Positions 1-8,843 of a stretch of DNA of 33,168 nt are shown here, in pieces; position 1 is the stretch's first letter; the number at the start of each line of letters is the position of its first letter. This stretch comes from Mycobacteriales bacterium (GTDB taxonomy: Bacteria; Actinomycetota; Actinomycetes; JAFAQI01). The translations under genes and the position numbers were made by a program. The stretch covers positions 1 to 33,168 of the forward strand of contig DASZRO010000026.1 in NCBI GenBank assembly GCA_035550055.1, read 5' to 3'. The notes beneath the pieces are model-generated. The model saw only the letters and a list, made by a program, of their open reading frames with translations, was not told where the DNA came from and did no database searches.

Positions 1-9
1 GGCCCACAA

Positions 10-54
10 CTGAAAAGCGGAAGGTCGGCGGTTCGACCCCGCCCCTGCCCACCA
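10..54 (+). tRNA. tRNA-Phe 3' half (partial; probable attachment-site remnant)
   Basis: Positions 10-16 form an anticodon loop CTGAAAA with anticodon GAA (Phe). They are followed by the 3' anticodon-stem strand (17-21), a five-base variable loop, a perfect T-stem (27-31 with 39-43) around the T-loop TTCGACC, a seven-base acceptor strand (44-50), discriminator A and an encoded CCA (52-54). The expected 5' anticodon-stem strand (5-9, CACAA) does not pair with GCGGA at 17-21; only one of five positions matches. The gene is therefore broken at the anticodon loop rather than simply cut by the window edge. Identity from the anticodon loop to the 3' end is a classic tyrosine-integrase attachment segment. 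The intact tRNA and the element would lie to the left. Confidence 0.75.
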
Positions 55-116
55 CTAGCGCGGATGTGCCACCGCTGCCGCTACAGCGCTACCGATGTGT
101 CATTCGCATCGCCGCG

Positions 117-122
117 TAGCCT
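117..122 (+). promoter_or_regulatory. possible -10 box (TAGCCT) for the secreted protein gene
   Basis: TAGCCT lies 8 nt before the GTG at 131. It resembles the TANNNT boxes found 6-7 nt before many starts in this window, although the spacing is one base long. It would give a leaderless or nearly leaderless transcript. No -35 element is clear. Confidence 0.3.
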
Positions 123-130
123 CGCTACTC

Positions 131-1003
131 GTGCCAGCTCTGCGTACCACCACCCTGATCGCCGGCGCCGCCGTCGTCGTGGCGCTGGCAGGCACCGGCG
201 TCGCGATCGGCCGCTCCGCCTCGTCCTCGTCAGGCTCCGCGACCTCCGGCCGCACGCCGGTCACCGCGCCTGCCACCCCGGTCTCGCCACCCAGCACCCC
301 GCCTGGCACCTCGTCGGTGGTCCCGGTCAGCCCGCCGCCGTCACCCGGTGGCGCCGGTACGACGCCGAGCGCACCCCCGACACCGACCACCAAGCTCGCG
401 ACCGAGCTCGCCGCCACCTTCCGGCGCGCGATCGCCCAGCACACCGTCCACACCGTCGCGAAGAACGTCTCCAAGAAGAGCGGCACCGCGACCTTCGACG
501 ACTACGACGGCGTACGGGTCGGCAGCCAACACATCACGATCAACGGCGGCAACGTGAAGGTGCGGGTCATCGGCCCGACGACCTACCTCAACGGCGACGC
601 CAAGGGCTTGGCGATCTACGGCATCACGCCCCAGGAGGTGCAGGCGCTGCACGGCCAGTGGCTGCCACTCGTCGCGGGTCAGGCCGGCTACCGGACGATC
701 ACCGCGGGTGTGACCATCTCCTCGACCCTGTACGCCGACGAGCTGAGCGGGCCGCTGACCCGCACCCCGACCAAGACCCTCGCGGGGGTGACGGTCTACG
801 GCATCTCCGGGGAGGGCACCGGCCCCGGCTCGCCGAAGGGGTCACACGCGACGCTGTGGATCAGCAAGCAGACGGGCCTGCCGGTCGAGTTCGACGCCGC
901 AAACCGCACCACGACGATCACCGAGACCTTCGAGGACTGGGGCAAGCCGATCCACGTCGAGACGCCGGCGAACGTCTACGGCCGTCCCGGACTGGCCAGC
1001 TGA
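131..1003 (+). CDS. secreted or membrane-anchored LppX/LprG-like protein
   Basis: A 290-residue protein. The N-terminus (MPALRTTT, then about 18 hydrophobic residues rich in Ala and Val) is a signal peptide or single membrane anchor without a lipobox Cys. A Ser/Thr/Pro-rich linker of about 70 residues follows. The folded C-terminal region has a beta-rich pattern ending in LWISKQTGLPVEFDA and a strand of alternating Thr/Ile. This resembles the LppX/LprA/F/G group of mycobacterial lipid-binding proteins, whose half-barrel ends with a similar 'TGLPV' turn. That assignment is an inference from pattern, and lipid binding is not shown. An in-frame ATG at 95 would add 12 residues. I prefer the GTG at 131 because of the TAGCCT box before it and the more typical signal-peptide start. 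The gene ends 17 bp before the convergent regulator gene. Confidence 0.7.
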   Translation: MPALRTTTLIAGAAVVVALAGTGVAIGRSASSSSGSATSGRTPVTAPATPVSPPSTPPGTSSVVPVSPPPSPGGAGTTPSAPPTPTTKLATELAATFRRAIAQHTVHTVAKNVSKKSGTATFDDYDGVRVGSQHITINGGNVKVRVIGPTTYLNGDAKGLAIYGITPQEVQALHGQWLPLVAGQAGYRTITAGVTISSTLYADELSGPLTRTPTKTLAGVTVYGISGEGTGPGSPKGSHATLWISKQTGLPVEFDAANRTTTITETFEDWGKPIHVETPANVYGRPGLAS

Positions 1004-1020
1004 CCGAACGCCGGTCACGG

Positions 1021-3744
1021 TCAGGGCCGGTACTCGGCCGCCAGGAGCGCGACGTCGTCGCTGAGCCGGCGGCCGGCGAAGCGGTGGAGCCGCTCGAGCA
1101 CCTCGTCGAGGGAGTACTGCAGGTCGCCTGACTCCAGCGGGGAGACCACCCAGTTGAGGTCGACGAAGGCTCCCGCCTCGTCCCGGGTCTCGTTGACCCC
1201 GTCGGTGTAGAGCAGCAGCCGGTCGCCGGGGTTGAGCCAGCCCGACGTCGCGGTGGGCGCGGCGCCGAGCCCGAGGGGCAGCGCGTGGACGACGGACAGC
1301 TCACCGCCGCTGCCCCCGACGAACAGCTGCGGCGCGGGATGCCCGCAGGACACGACCGAGTAGGCGCCGTCGTCGCGCACCTCGGCCAGAACCGCGGTCG
1401 CGAAGTCCTCCTCCGACAGGTACGGCCGCAGCCGGCGGTCCATCTGCCGTGCGACTTCGGCGAGGTCGGGCAGATCGGCCGCCGCGGCGCGGAACTCCCC
1501 CAACACGATCGTCGCGATCCGGATCGCGGTCAGTCCCTTGCCTCGCACGTCGCCGACCAGCAGCCGCACCGAGCCGGCGCGGGGAACCACCTCGAACAGG
1601 TCGCCGCCGATCAGTGCCTCGGCGCTCGCACTCACGTAACGACCGGCCAGCGACACCGCGCCGAGCCGCGGCGGCACGGGCGCGAGGATCGCGCGCTGCG
1701 TCGCCTCGGCGACCCGCCGTACGTCGGCGAGCCGGCCCGACTGCTCGCGGAACGTCTCCGCTGTCTCCAGCGCGACCGCCGCCCGTCGCGCGACGTCTTC
1801 GACGAACGACACGTCCTCCGGTGCGTACTGGCGCCCGGAGTCCGCGTAGAGCAGCGTGATCGCGCCGAACGTCCCGCTGCGGCCGGTCAGCGGGACCACC
1901 ATCGCGCTCGACATCCCGAGCGCGCGGATGACGTCGCGGTGCTCCTCCGACGTCGCCATCGCCGCGATGACCTCGGTGTCGAGGACGGGGAACAGCCGGC
2001 TCTCACCCGACGCGACGACCTCAGGCGCGCCTCCCGGACGGTTCCCGGCGAGCGGGAAGCGCCCGGCCATGCTCTTCGCCCAGGCGAGCTGTCCCGGATC
2101 GCTGTGGTAGAGCGCGGCGACCTCGAGCCCGTCGTCGGAGGCCAGCTGGATGATGCACCAGTCGGCGAGCGTCGGCACGAGCAGCCGCGTGACGGCGTCC
2201 ATCGTCGCCTCGAAGTCCAGGCTGGACGCGAAAGCGACGGAGGCCTCGGCCAAGAACGCGAGCCGGCGCCGGGCGGCGTCCGCCCGCTCCATGGCGAGCG
2301 CCCGCTCGAACGCCTGCGCCAGGGCGTCCGCCATCGCGCCGACGAAGCCGATCTGGGTTTCCTCGTCGACGTCGGTCACCGCTCCGAAGGCGATCGTCAG
2401 TACGCCGAGGATGTGCTCCCCGACCCGCAGCGGCGCGACGTGCAGGCTCGTCTCGTGCGGGTAGATGTTGGCGAGCTTCGGGAACCTGGCAGCGAGCTGG
2501 GCACGGTTGCGGAAGTACATCGCGGTCCCGGTCCGTACGACGAGCGGGCCGGGCAGGTCTGCGGCCAGCGGCAGCTCGCGGTACGCCGGGTCGCGCGACG
2601 CCGGGTTCTCCCCGCCGACGGCCGCCGATCGCAGTACGCCGTCCTCGCCGAGCAGATACACCCGGACGTTCTGCGCGTCGAGATCCCCGAGCGCATTGCG
2701 GGTGATGACCTCGGTGATGTCGGCGACCGTGGCCGCGCCGGTCAGCTCGCGCGTGATCCGTTGCAGCAGCTGCAACCGGTCCCACGTGTCGTCGAGCGAG
2801 GACAGTCGCTCCACCTCGGCGGCGAGCGCCTCGGGGAACGACGGCGGCGCAGGCGGCGGGTCGCCGCGCTCAGCCGCGCGCAGCTGCTCGATCAGCGCCT
2901 CGACGTACCAGCGACGGAAGACCCGGTGCAGCACGGGAGCGCTCATCGTGAGCAGCCGTGCCGCGCGCGCGTACCGGTCCGCCGCGTCCAACGCCTCCAG
3001 GTAGCGCTCGCCGGCGTCGGCGGCAGAAAGCGGCAGGGTCAGGACCAGCTCGACCTCACTGTCACCCCGGTTCGCCGCGGCCAGCGCCTGCCGCTTGATC
3101 TCCGCCCGGGCCTGGGCGAAGTCCTCCGTGACGACCTCCACCAACCTGGTGATCGGCTCGGGCATGACCCGGCCGGTCGCGGCCTGCTCCGCCTTGAGCA
3201 GGGTCATCTCGCGCACCACGTTGTCGATGTGCGCCTTCGCGGCGAGCAGCAGATCGGTCGACACCGCCCCGACCCGCACCGTGTAGTGCGGCTCCGGCTC
3301 GTCGTCGAAGATCGCGGTGAGATCCAGGTCGAGACCGCTCGCCGGCGCGTTCGACCCGCTTTCGGCGTCCTCGGGCCGATCGCTGATCTCGGCCCACACG
3401 ACCTTGCCGCCCGGCGACTCGGTGACGCCCCAGCCGCTGGCGAGCGCCGCGATGAGCGACAGCCCGCGACCGGTCATCGTGTCGACGCTGGCGCGCCCGA
3501 CGACCGGCAGCGTGCGCCCGGCGTCCTCCACCTCGAGCCGCAGCGCCGTGCCGGTACGCGACAGCCGCAGCGTGACCGGCTCCTTGCCGTGCAGGATCGC
3601 GTTGGTCACCAGCTCGGACACCACCTGCTCGGCATCGTCGACCAAGTGGGAAGGCTCGTCAGCGAACCACTGCGCGGTGAACCGCCGCGCCTTGGGAACC
3701 GCGTCCGGCTCGGTGCCGAGCGTCAGCTCACAGACGGGTAACAC
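1021..3744 (-). CDS. RsbW-like kinase / GAF / GAF / PP2C (SpoIIE-type) phosphatase regulator
   Basis: A 907-residue cytoplasmic partner-switching protein. Residues 1-120 form a GHKL ATPase domain of the RsbW/SpoIIAB type, with an N-box SELVTNA (43-49) and a glycine-rich lid TGRGLSLI (91-98). Residues 140-300 are an alpha-helical, charged region of unknown role. Two GAF sensor domains follow (about 317-480 and 490-665). Residues 690-905 form a PP2C/SpoIIE phosphatase with the metal-binding aspartates in GGDLFEV (D715), GDVRGKG (D732) and YTDGVNE (D848). Family knowledge predicts phosphorylation and dephosphorylation of an anti-anti-sigma factor, here by one polypeptide. No sigma factor or antagonist lies beside it. 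The GTG start has GAGG six bases upstream. The gene is divergent from the cupredoxin-protease pair across 224 bp. Confidence 0.88.
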   Translation of the reverse strand: MLPVCELTLGTEPDAVPKARRFTAQWFADEPSHLVDDAEQVVSELVTNAILHGKEPVTLRLSRTGTALRLEVEDAGRTLPVVGRASVDTMTGRGLSLIAALASGWGVTESPGGKVVWAEISDRPEDAESGSNAPASGLDLDLTAIFDDEPEPHYTVRVGAVSTDLLLAAKAHIDNVVREMTLLKAEQAATGRVMPEPITRLVEVVTEDFAQARAEIKRQALAAANRGDSEVELVLTLPLSAADAGERYLEALDAADRYARAARLLTMSAPVLHRVFRRWYVEALIEQLRAAERGDPPPAPPSFPEALAAEVERLSSLDDTWDRLQLLQRITRELTGAATVADITEVITRNALGDLDAQNVRVYLLGEDGVLRSAAVGGENPASRDPAYRELPLAADLPGPLVVRTGTAMYFRNRAQLAARFPKLANIYPHETSLHVAPLRVGEHILGVLTIAFGAVTDVDEETQIGFVGAMADALAQAFERALAMERADAARRRLAFLAEASVAFASSLDFEATMDAVTRLLVPTLADWCIIQLASDDGLEVAALYHSDPGQLAWAKSMAGRFPLAGNRPGGAPEVVASGESRLFPVLDTEVIAAMATSEEHRDVIRALGMSSAMVVPLTGRSGTFGAITLLYADSGRQYAPEDVSFVEDVARRAAVALETAETFREQSGRLADVRRVAEATQRAILAPVPPRLGAVSLAGRYVSASAEALIGGDLFEVVPRAGSVRLLVGDVRGKGLTAIRIATIVLGEFRAAAADLPDLAEVARQMDRRLRPYLSEEDFATAVLAEVRDDGAYSVVSCGHPAPQLFVGGSGGELSVVHALPLGLGAAPTATSGWLNPGDRLLLYTDGVNETRDEAGAFVDLNWVVSPLESGDLQYSLDEVLERLHRFAGRRLSDDVALLAAEYRP

Positions 3745-3968
3745 TCGGCCTCATCTCCGGGCGGTCGAGCCCGGCGCTTGTTCGGTCGGCATCGCTGCCG
3801 ATCTCCCCCAATCGTCCCTGCGACATCATGGCAGCGAAGCGAGCGAGTTGCGCACCGGGTCCGAACGACATCCGGACGCCCGGGCGTTTGAACGCCCACC
3901 GGTCTGGCCACGTTGATCAAGTCGATAGCCTCGACGCGCGCCGGCGCCCCACCCGCAGGAGTAACCAG

Positions 3969-4331
3969 ATGAGTCATGCGCGACGCCCTGCGACGTTCGG
4001 CATCGCAGTCCTGCTCGCGGTCGCCGTCGCCGGTTGCGGCGGATCGAGTACGCCGGGCGCCGCGGTCCACGTGTCCGGGCCGACCGTCACCATCAAGGAC
4101 TTCGCGTTCTCGCCGGACACCCTTCACGTGAAGGTGGGCGCCACGGTCACCTTCGTCGAGGAGGACACCGTGCCGCACAACGCCACCGGCTCGGGCGACG
4201 CGAGCTTCATCAAGTCGCCGACGCTGAGCAAGGGCCAGACCTACACCGTGACGTTCACCAAGCCGGGGACCTACCCGTACACCTGCACCATCCATCCGTA
4301 CATGCACGGCGCCGTCGTCGTCAGCAAATGA
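3969..4331 (+). CDS. plastocyanin-like copper-binding lipoprotein
   Basis: A 120-residue exported protein. Residues 1-22 are a lipoprotein signal peptide ending in VAVAGC, with C23 the expected lipidated cysteine. The remainder is one cupredoxin domain. The type 1 copper ligands are visible: H70 in VPHN, then C106, H109 and M112 in the C-terminal loop (YTCTIHPYM). Family knowledge predicts a small blue copper electron carrier or copper chaperone on the outer face of the membrane. The ATG is preceded by AGGAG at 8 nt. Longer upstream in-frame starts would destroy the signal peptide. The stop codon is 4 bp from the protease start, so the two are almost certainly cotranscribed. Confidence 0.9.
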   Translation: MSHARRPATFGIAVLLAVAVAGCGGSSTPGAAVHVSGPTVTIKDFAFSPDTLHVKVGATVTFVEEDTVPHNATGSGDASFIKSPTLSKGQTYTVTFTKPGTYPYTCTIHPYMHGAVVVSK

Positions 4332-4335
4332 GGAA

Positions 4336-7300
4336 ATGATGCGGCGTCTTGCGGTCTTCGGCGCGATTGTGGCGTCGGTGCTCGCCGGTGTCGCACCCGG
4401 CTACGCCGCGACGCGCTCGGCGCCGGCTGCCCCCACGCCGCTGCCGGTCGTCAGCACGATCACCCGCACGCTGCAGGACACCGTCCCCGCGCTGGTGCGC
4501 ACCGCGACCGACCTCGGCGCGCTGGCACCGCTCACCTCGCTTCAGGTCGCGTTGCCGCTCGCGCTGCCCGACGAGAGGGGCCTCAGCCGTTACGTCGCGG
4601 CCGAGTACCGACCGGGGTCAGCAGAGTTCCACCGGTTCCTGAGCCCGGCGCAGTTCGGTGCCCGGTTCGGCGCGCCGCAGCCGGAGCTCGCCTCCGTGGT
4701 CGCCGCGCTGCGGGGACTCGGCCTCCACGTCGACACGCCCGACCCCAACCGGCTGTTCGTCACGGCGTCGGGCCCGGCGCACCTGCTCGAAGACGTCTTC
4801 GGTACGGCGATCGACCGGTTCCGGTCCGGTGGCCGGTCGTTCTTCGCCAACACCGCCGACATCAGACTGCCGGCGAGCCTTGCCGACGCCGTCGCCGGCG
4901 TCATCGGCCTCGACGACGCCGCGCGACCCCAAGCGCGAGTCGTCGCCGGCCGGCCTGCCGCCGCCTCCTCACCCGCGGTCACGCCCGACCTGCTCACGAT
5001 CGGGCAGGACGGCGGCACGACGCCCTGCCCGGCCGCGATCGCGGGCGTCGGCTACACCGCACCCCAGCTGGCCTCGGCGTACGGGTTCGACGGCCTCTAC
5101 GCCAAGGGCTACCTCGGTCAGGGCATGTCCGCGGCACTCGTGGAGTTCGACGACTACCACGACAGCAACGTCGCGGGCGTGGAGTCCTGCTACCACCTGT
5201 CGACCCCGGTCACCCGCCGCCCGGTCGACGGCGGGTCGGGCGGCCCCCCGGCCGCAGGCGAGATCGAGGACATGGCCGACATCACGACGATGCTCGAGAT
5301 GCTGCCGAAGCTCGCGCACCTGTACGTCTACGTCGCGCCGAACACCGGGCTCGGCGAGGTCGACCTCTACAACCGGTTCGTCACCGACGACGACGCCCCG
5401 GTCATCTCCTCGTCGTGGGGCAGCTGCGAGGAGCTCGCCAGCGCTGCCGACAACCGCCTCTACGCGGCGATCACCGAGGAGGCCGCCGCGCAGGGGCAGC
5501 AGATCTTCCAGGCGAGTGGGGATGCCGGCGCGATCGACTGCAGCGGAGCCGTCCCGGCACCGACGGGGGACAGCATCAGCGTCGAGCAGGAAGCAAGCGT
5601 GCCGTGGGTGACCGGCGTGGGCGGGACGGACCTCGGGCAGCGGACCGCCAACGGACTGCCCGGTCCGCGCAGCGAGGCGACGTGGAACGACGAGGGCGCC
5701 GGTGGCGGCGGGGTCAGCTCGCTGTGGCGGATGCCCGCCTGGCAGCGTGCGCTGCCGTCGGCCCGCACCGCGCCAGGGCGCAGCGGCACCGCATGCGGTG
5801 CCCCACGCGGCCAGCTCTGCCGGGAGGTTCCGGACCTGTCGGCGGACGCCGACTTCGACTTCGGCATGCAAGGCGGCAAGTCACAGCTCGCGGGCGACGT
5901 CGGCTCGCCCGGCTACTCGATCTACTGCGCCACGTCGAACTGCTCGCTCGTCGGCAGCCTGCTCGGCCTGCCGCTGCCGCTGCCGCCGACGAGCGGAATC
6001 GGCGGATGGGAGCCGGTCGGCGGCACCAGCCTGTCGACGCCACTGACCGCGTCCGCGGCGGTGCTGTGGGACCAGGAGGCGAAGGCCGCGCAGCTGTCCG
6101 GGCTCGGCCTGGTCAACCCCTCGCTGTACCGGCTCGCGGCCGACCCTTCGTCGTACGCCAGGGACTTCCACGACATCACGACGGACAGCAACGACGCGCA
6201 GTACGCCGGGGACTGTCCGGTCGGCTGCAACCGCCACCACCTCTACGCCGCCGCCAAGGGCTACGACATGGCCACGGGCCTCGGCAGCTACGACGCCGCC
6301 GCCCTCGGCGCCGACCTGGTGAAGCTCGCCGCGCGGGTGAGCCTGCTGCCGGACCACGTGACGGTCTACGGCTACCACCACGGCGTCGCGACGACGGCGC
6401 CGGTCGCCGTGAGCACCGGGTTCCGCAGCGGCAGCTACGTCGCGAAGAGCGACGCCGGCTGGCTGCACGTCCGCCGAGGCCGCGCTCCGGGGAACCTCCA
6501 GTGGTCAGCGACGCCGGCCGGCCTGACGACGGGGACGCACGTCGGGCACATCACCGTCACGGTCGCCGGTCACACCTCGGTGCTGACCGTGAGCTACTCG
6601 GTGTCTCCCCGCGCCGTGATGAAGCTGTCGACGACGCACCTGCGCTTCCACGAGATCGCGCTGAACTCCTCCGGCAAAGCGACGATCGCGACCTGCGCCG
6701 GACCGCTGTGGAACGACGAGCTCTTCGACGCCGTCGACGGCTCGCCGTCCCAGGTGACGGACTCCCCGTCGAAGCAGACGCTGCGGATCACCAACACCGG
6801 ACCCGCCGGAAGTCAGCTGCACTGGCAGGCGGTCGCGACCACTCAGGTCGGCGCCTGGCTGAGCGTGGACCTCTTGCCCAAACACGCGACGGCGGCGCAG
6901 CGCCCCGCGCCCGCGCTCGTGCCGACCGACGGGACGCTGCCGGCCGCACAGCGCGCGACGCTGCCTCTGGTGTCCCTCGCCAACAGCAACGCGCTCGGCG
7001 GGTACCCGGCGATGCAGCAAGGCGTCTACCACGGGTCGGTCAAGGTCTACGACCTCGCGGACCCGCGCATCGTTCGCACCGTCCACGCCAGCCTCGTGCT
7101 CGGCAACGGCCACGGCACGCCGTACATCCGCAGCTACACCAAGTCCACGGCGCTGCACCTGGCGCGCGGTCAGCACAAGACCTTCACCATCCAGCTCAGC
7201 GACGGCAACGGCGCCTGCGGCTACCCCTACACCGTCGGCAGCGACGAGGACTGGGCGAGCCCGTCGTCAGCGACGTACGCCGGCACCGTGCCACCGACCG

Positions 7301-7440
7301 GGTCGCGCGCGGTGACGGTCAGCGTCTCGGCCAAGCACCTGAGCGCCGGACGGCACCCGTTCACGATCATCGTCCAGTCGCAGACCGCCGAGCCGAACCC
7401 CGACGTCATGCACTTCACGCTGACCGTCTCCCCGAAGTAG
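4336..7440 (+). CDS. secreted S53 sedolisin/kumamolisin-type protease with C-terminal beta-sandwich region
   Basis: A 1034-residue exported endopeptidase. A signal peptide (about 1-25) is followed by a pro-kumamolisin activation domain (about 60-190) and the S53 catalytic domain (about 230-665). The catalytic residues are visible: the Glu-Asp pair in EDMAD (E311, D315), the oxyanion aspartate in SGDAG (D396) and the nucleophile in GGTSLS (S565). The C-terminal calcium-site motif GYDMATGLG is also present. Sedolisins are serine-carboxyl proteases that usually work at acid pH. Residues about 680-1034 are extra and look like BACON/Ig-type beta repeats, perhaps for substrate or wall binding. GAGGA overlaps the end of the cupredoxin gene and serves as the ribosome site. 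The stop codon lies inside the left arm of a large hairpin shared with the convergent aminotransferase gene. Confidence 0.93.
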   Translation: MMRRLAVFGAIVASVLAGVAPGYAATRSAPAAPTPLPVVSTITRTLQDTVPALVRTATDLGALAPLTSLQVALPLALPDERGLSRYVAAEYRPGSAEFHRFLSPAQFGARFGAPQPELASVVAALRGLGLHVDTPDPNRLFVTASGPAHLLEDVFGTAIDRFRSGGRSFFANTADIRLPASLADAVAGVIGLDDAARPQARVVAGRPAAASSPAVTPDLLTIGQDGGTTPCPAAIAGVGYTAPQLASAYGFDGLYAKGYLGQGMSAALVEFDDYHDSNVAGVESCYHLSTPVTRRPVDGGSGGPPAAGEIEDMADITTMLEMLPKLAHLYVYVAPNTGLGEVDLYNRFVTDDDAPVISSSWGSCEELASAADNRLYAAITEEAAAQGQQIFQASGDAGAIDCSGAVPAPTGDSISVEQEASVPWVTGVGGTDLGQRTANGLPGPRSEATWNDEGAGGGGVSSLWRMPAWQRALPSARTAPGRSGTACGAPRGQLCREVPDLSADADFDFGMQGGKSQLAGDVGSPGYSIYCATSNCSLVGSLLGLPLPLPPTSGIGGWEPVGGTSLSTPLTASAAVLWDQEAKAAQLSGLGLVNPSLYRLAADPSSYARDFHDITTDSNDAQYAGDCPVGCNRHHLYAAAKGYDMATGLGSYDAAALGADLVKLAARVSLLPDHVTVYGYHHGVATTAPVAVSTGFRSGSYVAKSDAGWLHVRRGRAPGNLQWSATPAGLTTGTHVGHITVTVAGHTSVLTVSYSVSPRAVMKLSTTHLRFHEIALNSSGKATIATCAGPLWNDELFDAVDGSPSQVTDSPSKQTLRITNTGPAGSQLHWQAVATTQVGAWLSVDLLPKHATAAQRPAPALVPTDGTLPAAQRATLPLVSLANSNALGGYPAMQQGVYHGSVKVYDLADPRIVRTVHASLVLGNGHGTPYIRSYTKSTALHLARGQHKTFTIQLSDGNGACGYPYTVGSDEDWASPSSATYAGTVPPTGSRAVTVSVSAKHLSAGRHPFTIIVQSQTAEPNPDVMHFTLTVSPK

Positions 7441-7516
7441 CACACAACCACCCCACCGAACCGGACAGGAATGGCGGAACCCCGCCGCTTCCGGGGAGTT
7501 CGTGTGCTACTTCGGG
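7431..7516. terminator. large inverted repeat (family A, copy 1), probable bidirectional terminator
   Basis: The left arm (7431-7448, CCCGAAGTAGCACACAAC) pairs with the right arm (7498-7516), apart from one extra C. The roughly 50-nt interior holds a second hairpin, GGCGG/CCGCC at 7473-7486. The left arm contains the TAG of the protease gene, and the right arm ends one base before the stop of the convergent aminotransferase gene. A site filling the whole convergent gap suits termination in both directions. The arm sequence recurs at 22088-22170 and, diverged, at 21255-21342. Confidence 0.7.
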
Positions 7517-8731
7517 TCAGGGCTGGGTGTACGTGGACAGGAACTCGCCGATGCGGGTGATGGCGTCGGCGAGCACCTCGGCGTGCGGCAGTGTGACGAT
7601 CCGGAGGTGGTCGGGGTCCGGCCAGTTGAAGCCGGTGCCGTAGGTCACGAGGATCTTCTCCGCGCGCAGCAGATCGAGGGCGAACCGCTGGTCGTCCTTG
7701 ATCGGGTAGACCTCGGGGTCGAGCCGCGGGAAGGCATACAACGCCCCTTGCGGCTTCGTGCACGAGACGCCGGGGATGTCGTTGAGCATCCGCCAGGCGA
7801 CGTCGCGCTGCTCGCGCAGCCGGCCGCCCGGCAGGATCAGCTCGTTGATGCTCTGGTAGCCGCCGAGCGCGGTCTGGATCGCGTGCTGCGCCGGCACATT
7901 GGCGCACAGCCGCATGTTGGCGAGCAACGAGACGCCCGACACGTAGCTCTCGGCGTGCTGCTTCGGACCGCTGATGACCACCCACCCGGCGCGGAATCCG
8001 GCCACCCGGTAGGCCTTCGACAGGCCGCTGAACGTCAGGCAGATGACGTCGGGCGCAAGCGAGGCCAGCACCGTGTGCTCGGCGTCGTCGTAGAGGATCT
8101 TCTCGTAGATCTCGTCACTGAAGATGACCAGGTCGCGCTCGCGGGCGAACTGCACGATCGCCTCGAGGGTCTCCTTGGGATACACCGCGCCCGTGGGGTT
8201 GTTCGGGTTGATGACGACGATCGCCTTCGTACGATCGGTGACCTGCGCCGCCATGTGCTCGAGGTCCGGCTGCCAGTCCTGGGACTCGTCGCAGCGGTAG
8301 TGCACCGCGCGGCCGCCCGACAGCACCGTCGTGGCGGTCCACAGCGGGTAGTCCGGCGCCGGGATCAGCACCTCGTCGCCCGGGTTGAGCAACGCCTGAA
8401 GGGTCATTGAGATCAGCTCGCTGACGCCGTTGCCGAGATAGATGTCATCGACGGTGACGCCCTCGACACCCTTGAGCTGGTAGTACTGCTCCACCGCCGT
8501 ACGCGCGGAGTAAAGGCCCTTGGACTCGCTGTAGCCCTGCGCGGTGTGCAGGTTGCGGGTGATCGCCTGCAGGATCTCGTCGGGCGCTTCGAAGCCGAAC
8601 GGCGCGGGGTTTCCGATGTTGAGCTTGAGGATGCGGTGGCCCTCCTGCTCCATCCGGGCTGCCTCGTCCAGCGCCGGGCCACGTACGTCGTACACGACAC
8701 CCTGGAGCTTGTCGGACTGGCGCAGGTCCAC
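7517..8731 (-). CDS. PLP-dependent class I aminotransferase, alanine/aspartate type (AlaA/AspC-like)
   Basis: A 404-residue fold-type I aminotransferase, full length for the family. The substrate and cofactor motifs are in order: NPNNPTG (175-181), SDEIYE with the PLP-pyridine aspartate D206, and SGLSKAYRVAGFRAGW with the Schiff-base lysine K239. The last motif and the N-terminal LNIGNPAPFGF are typical of the AlaA-type alanine:2-oxoglutarate aminotransferases, annotated as AspC in mycobacteria. Substrate choice between alanine and aspartate cannot be settled from the sequence. The GTG start has AGAGGA almost touching it, so the ribosome site is unusually close and the true start remains a little uncertain. 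The gene is convergent with the protease gene. Confidence 0.9.
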   Translation of the reverse strand: MDLRQSDKLQGVVYDVRGPALDEAARMEQEGHRILKLNIGNPAPFGFEAPDEILQAITRNLHTAQGYSESKGLYSARTAVEQYYQLKGVEGVTVDDIYLGNGVSELISMTLQALLNPGDEVLIPAPDYPLWTATTVLSGGRAVHYRCDESQDWQPDLEHMAAQVTDRTKAIVVINPNNPTGAVYPKETLEAIVQFARERDLVIFSDEIYEKILYDDAEHTVLASLAPDVICLTFSGLSKAYRVAGFRAGWVVISGPKQHAESYVSGVSLLANMRLCANVPAQHAIQTALGGYQSINELILPGGRLREQRDVAWRMLNDIPGVSCTKPQGALYAFPRLDPEVYPIKDDQRFALDLLRAEKILVTYGTGFNWPDPDHLRIVTLPHAEVLADAITRIGEFLSTYTQP

Positions 8732-8843
8732 GTCCTCTACCCGCCCTCCACGCTGCTAGGAAGCCGGCCGCGCCGGCGCTGATGCGTCGAGGTTACGTGC
8801 GATGTGCAAGTGACGCCGCGCATTTACGGCGTGCCGGGACAGC

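Noticed and set aside
1-54. Intact tRNA-Phe merely cut by the window edge
   Set aside because: The 5' anticodon-stem strand should be at positions 5-9 and is present in the window, but it does not pair with 17-21.
1285-3741. 818-residue plus-strand open frame
   Set aside because: It mirrors the kinase/GAF/PP2C gene on the other strand. Its product is Arg/Gly/Asp/His-rich low-complexity sequence without motifs, the usual antisense artefact in high-GC DNA.
5415-7643. 742-residue plus-strand open frame within the protease gene
   Set aside because: An Arg-rich shadow in another frame of the S53 protease gene, running past its stop into the hairpin and the aminotransferase gene.
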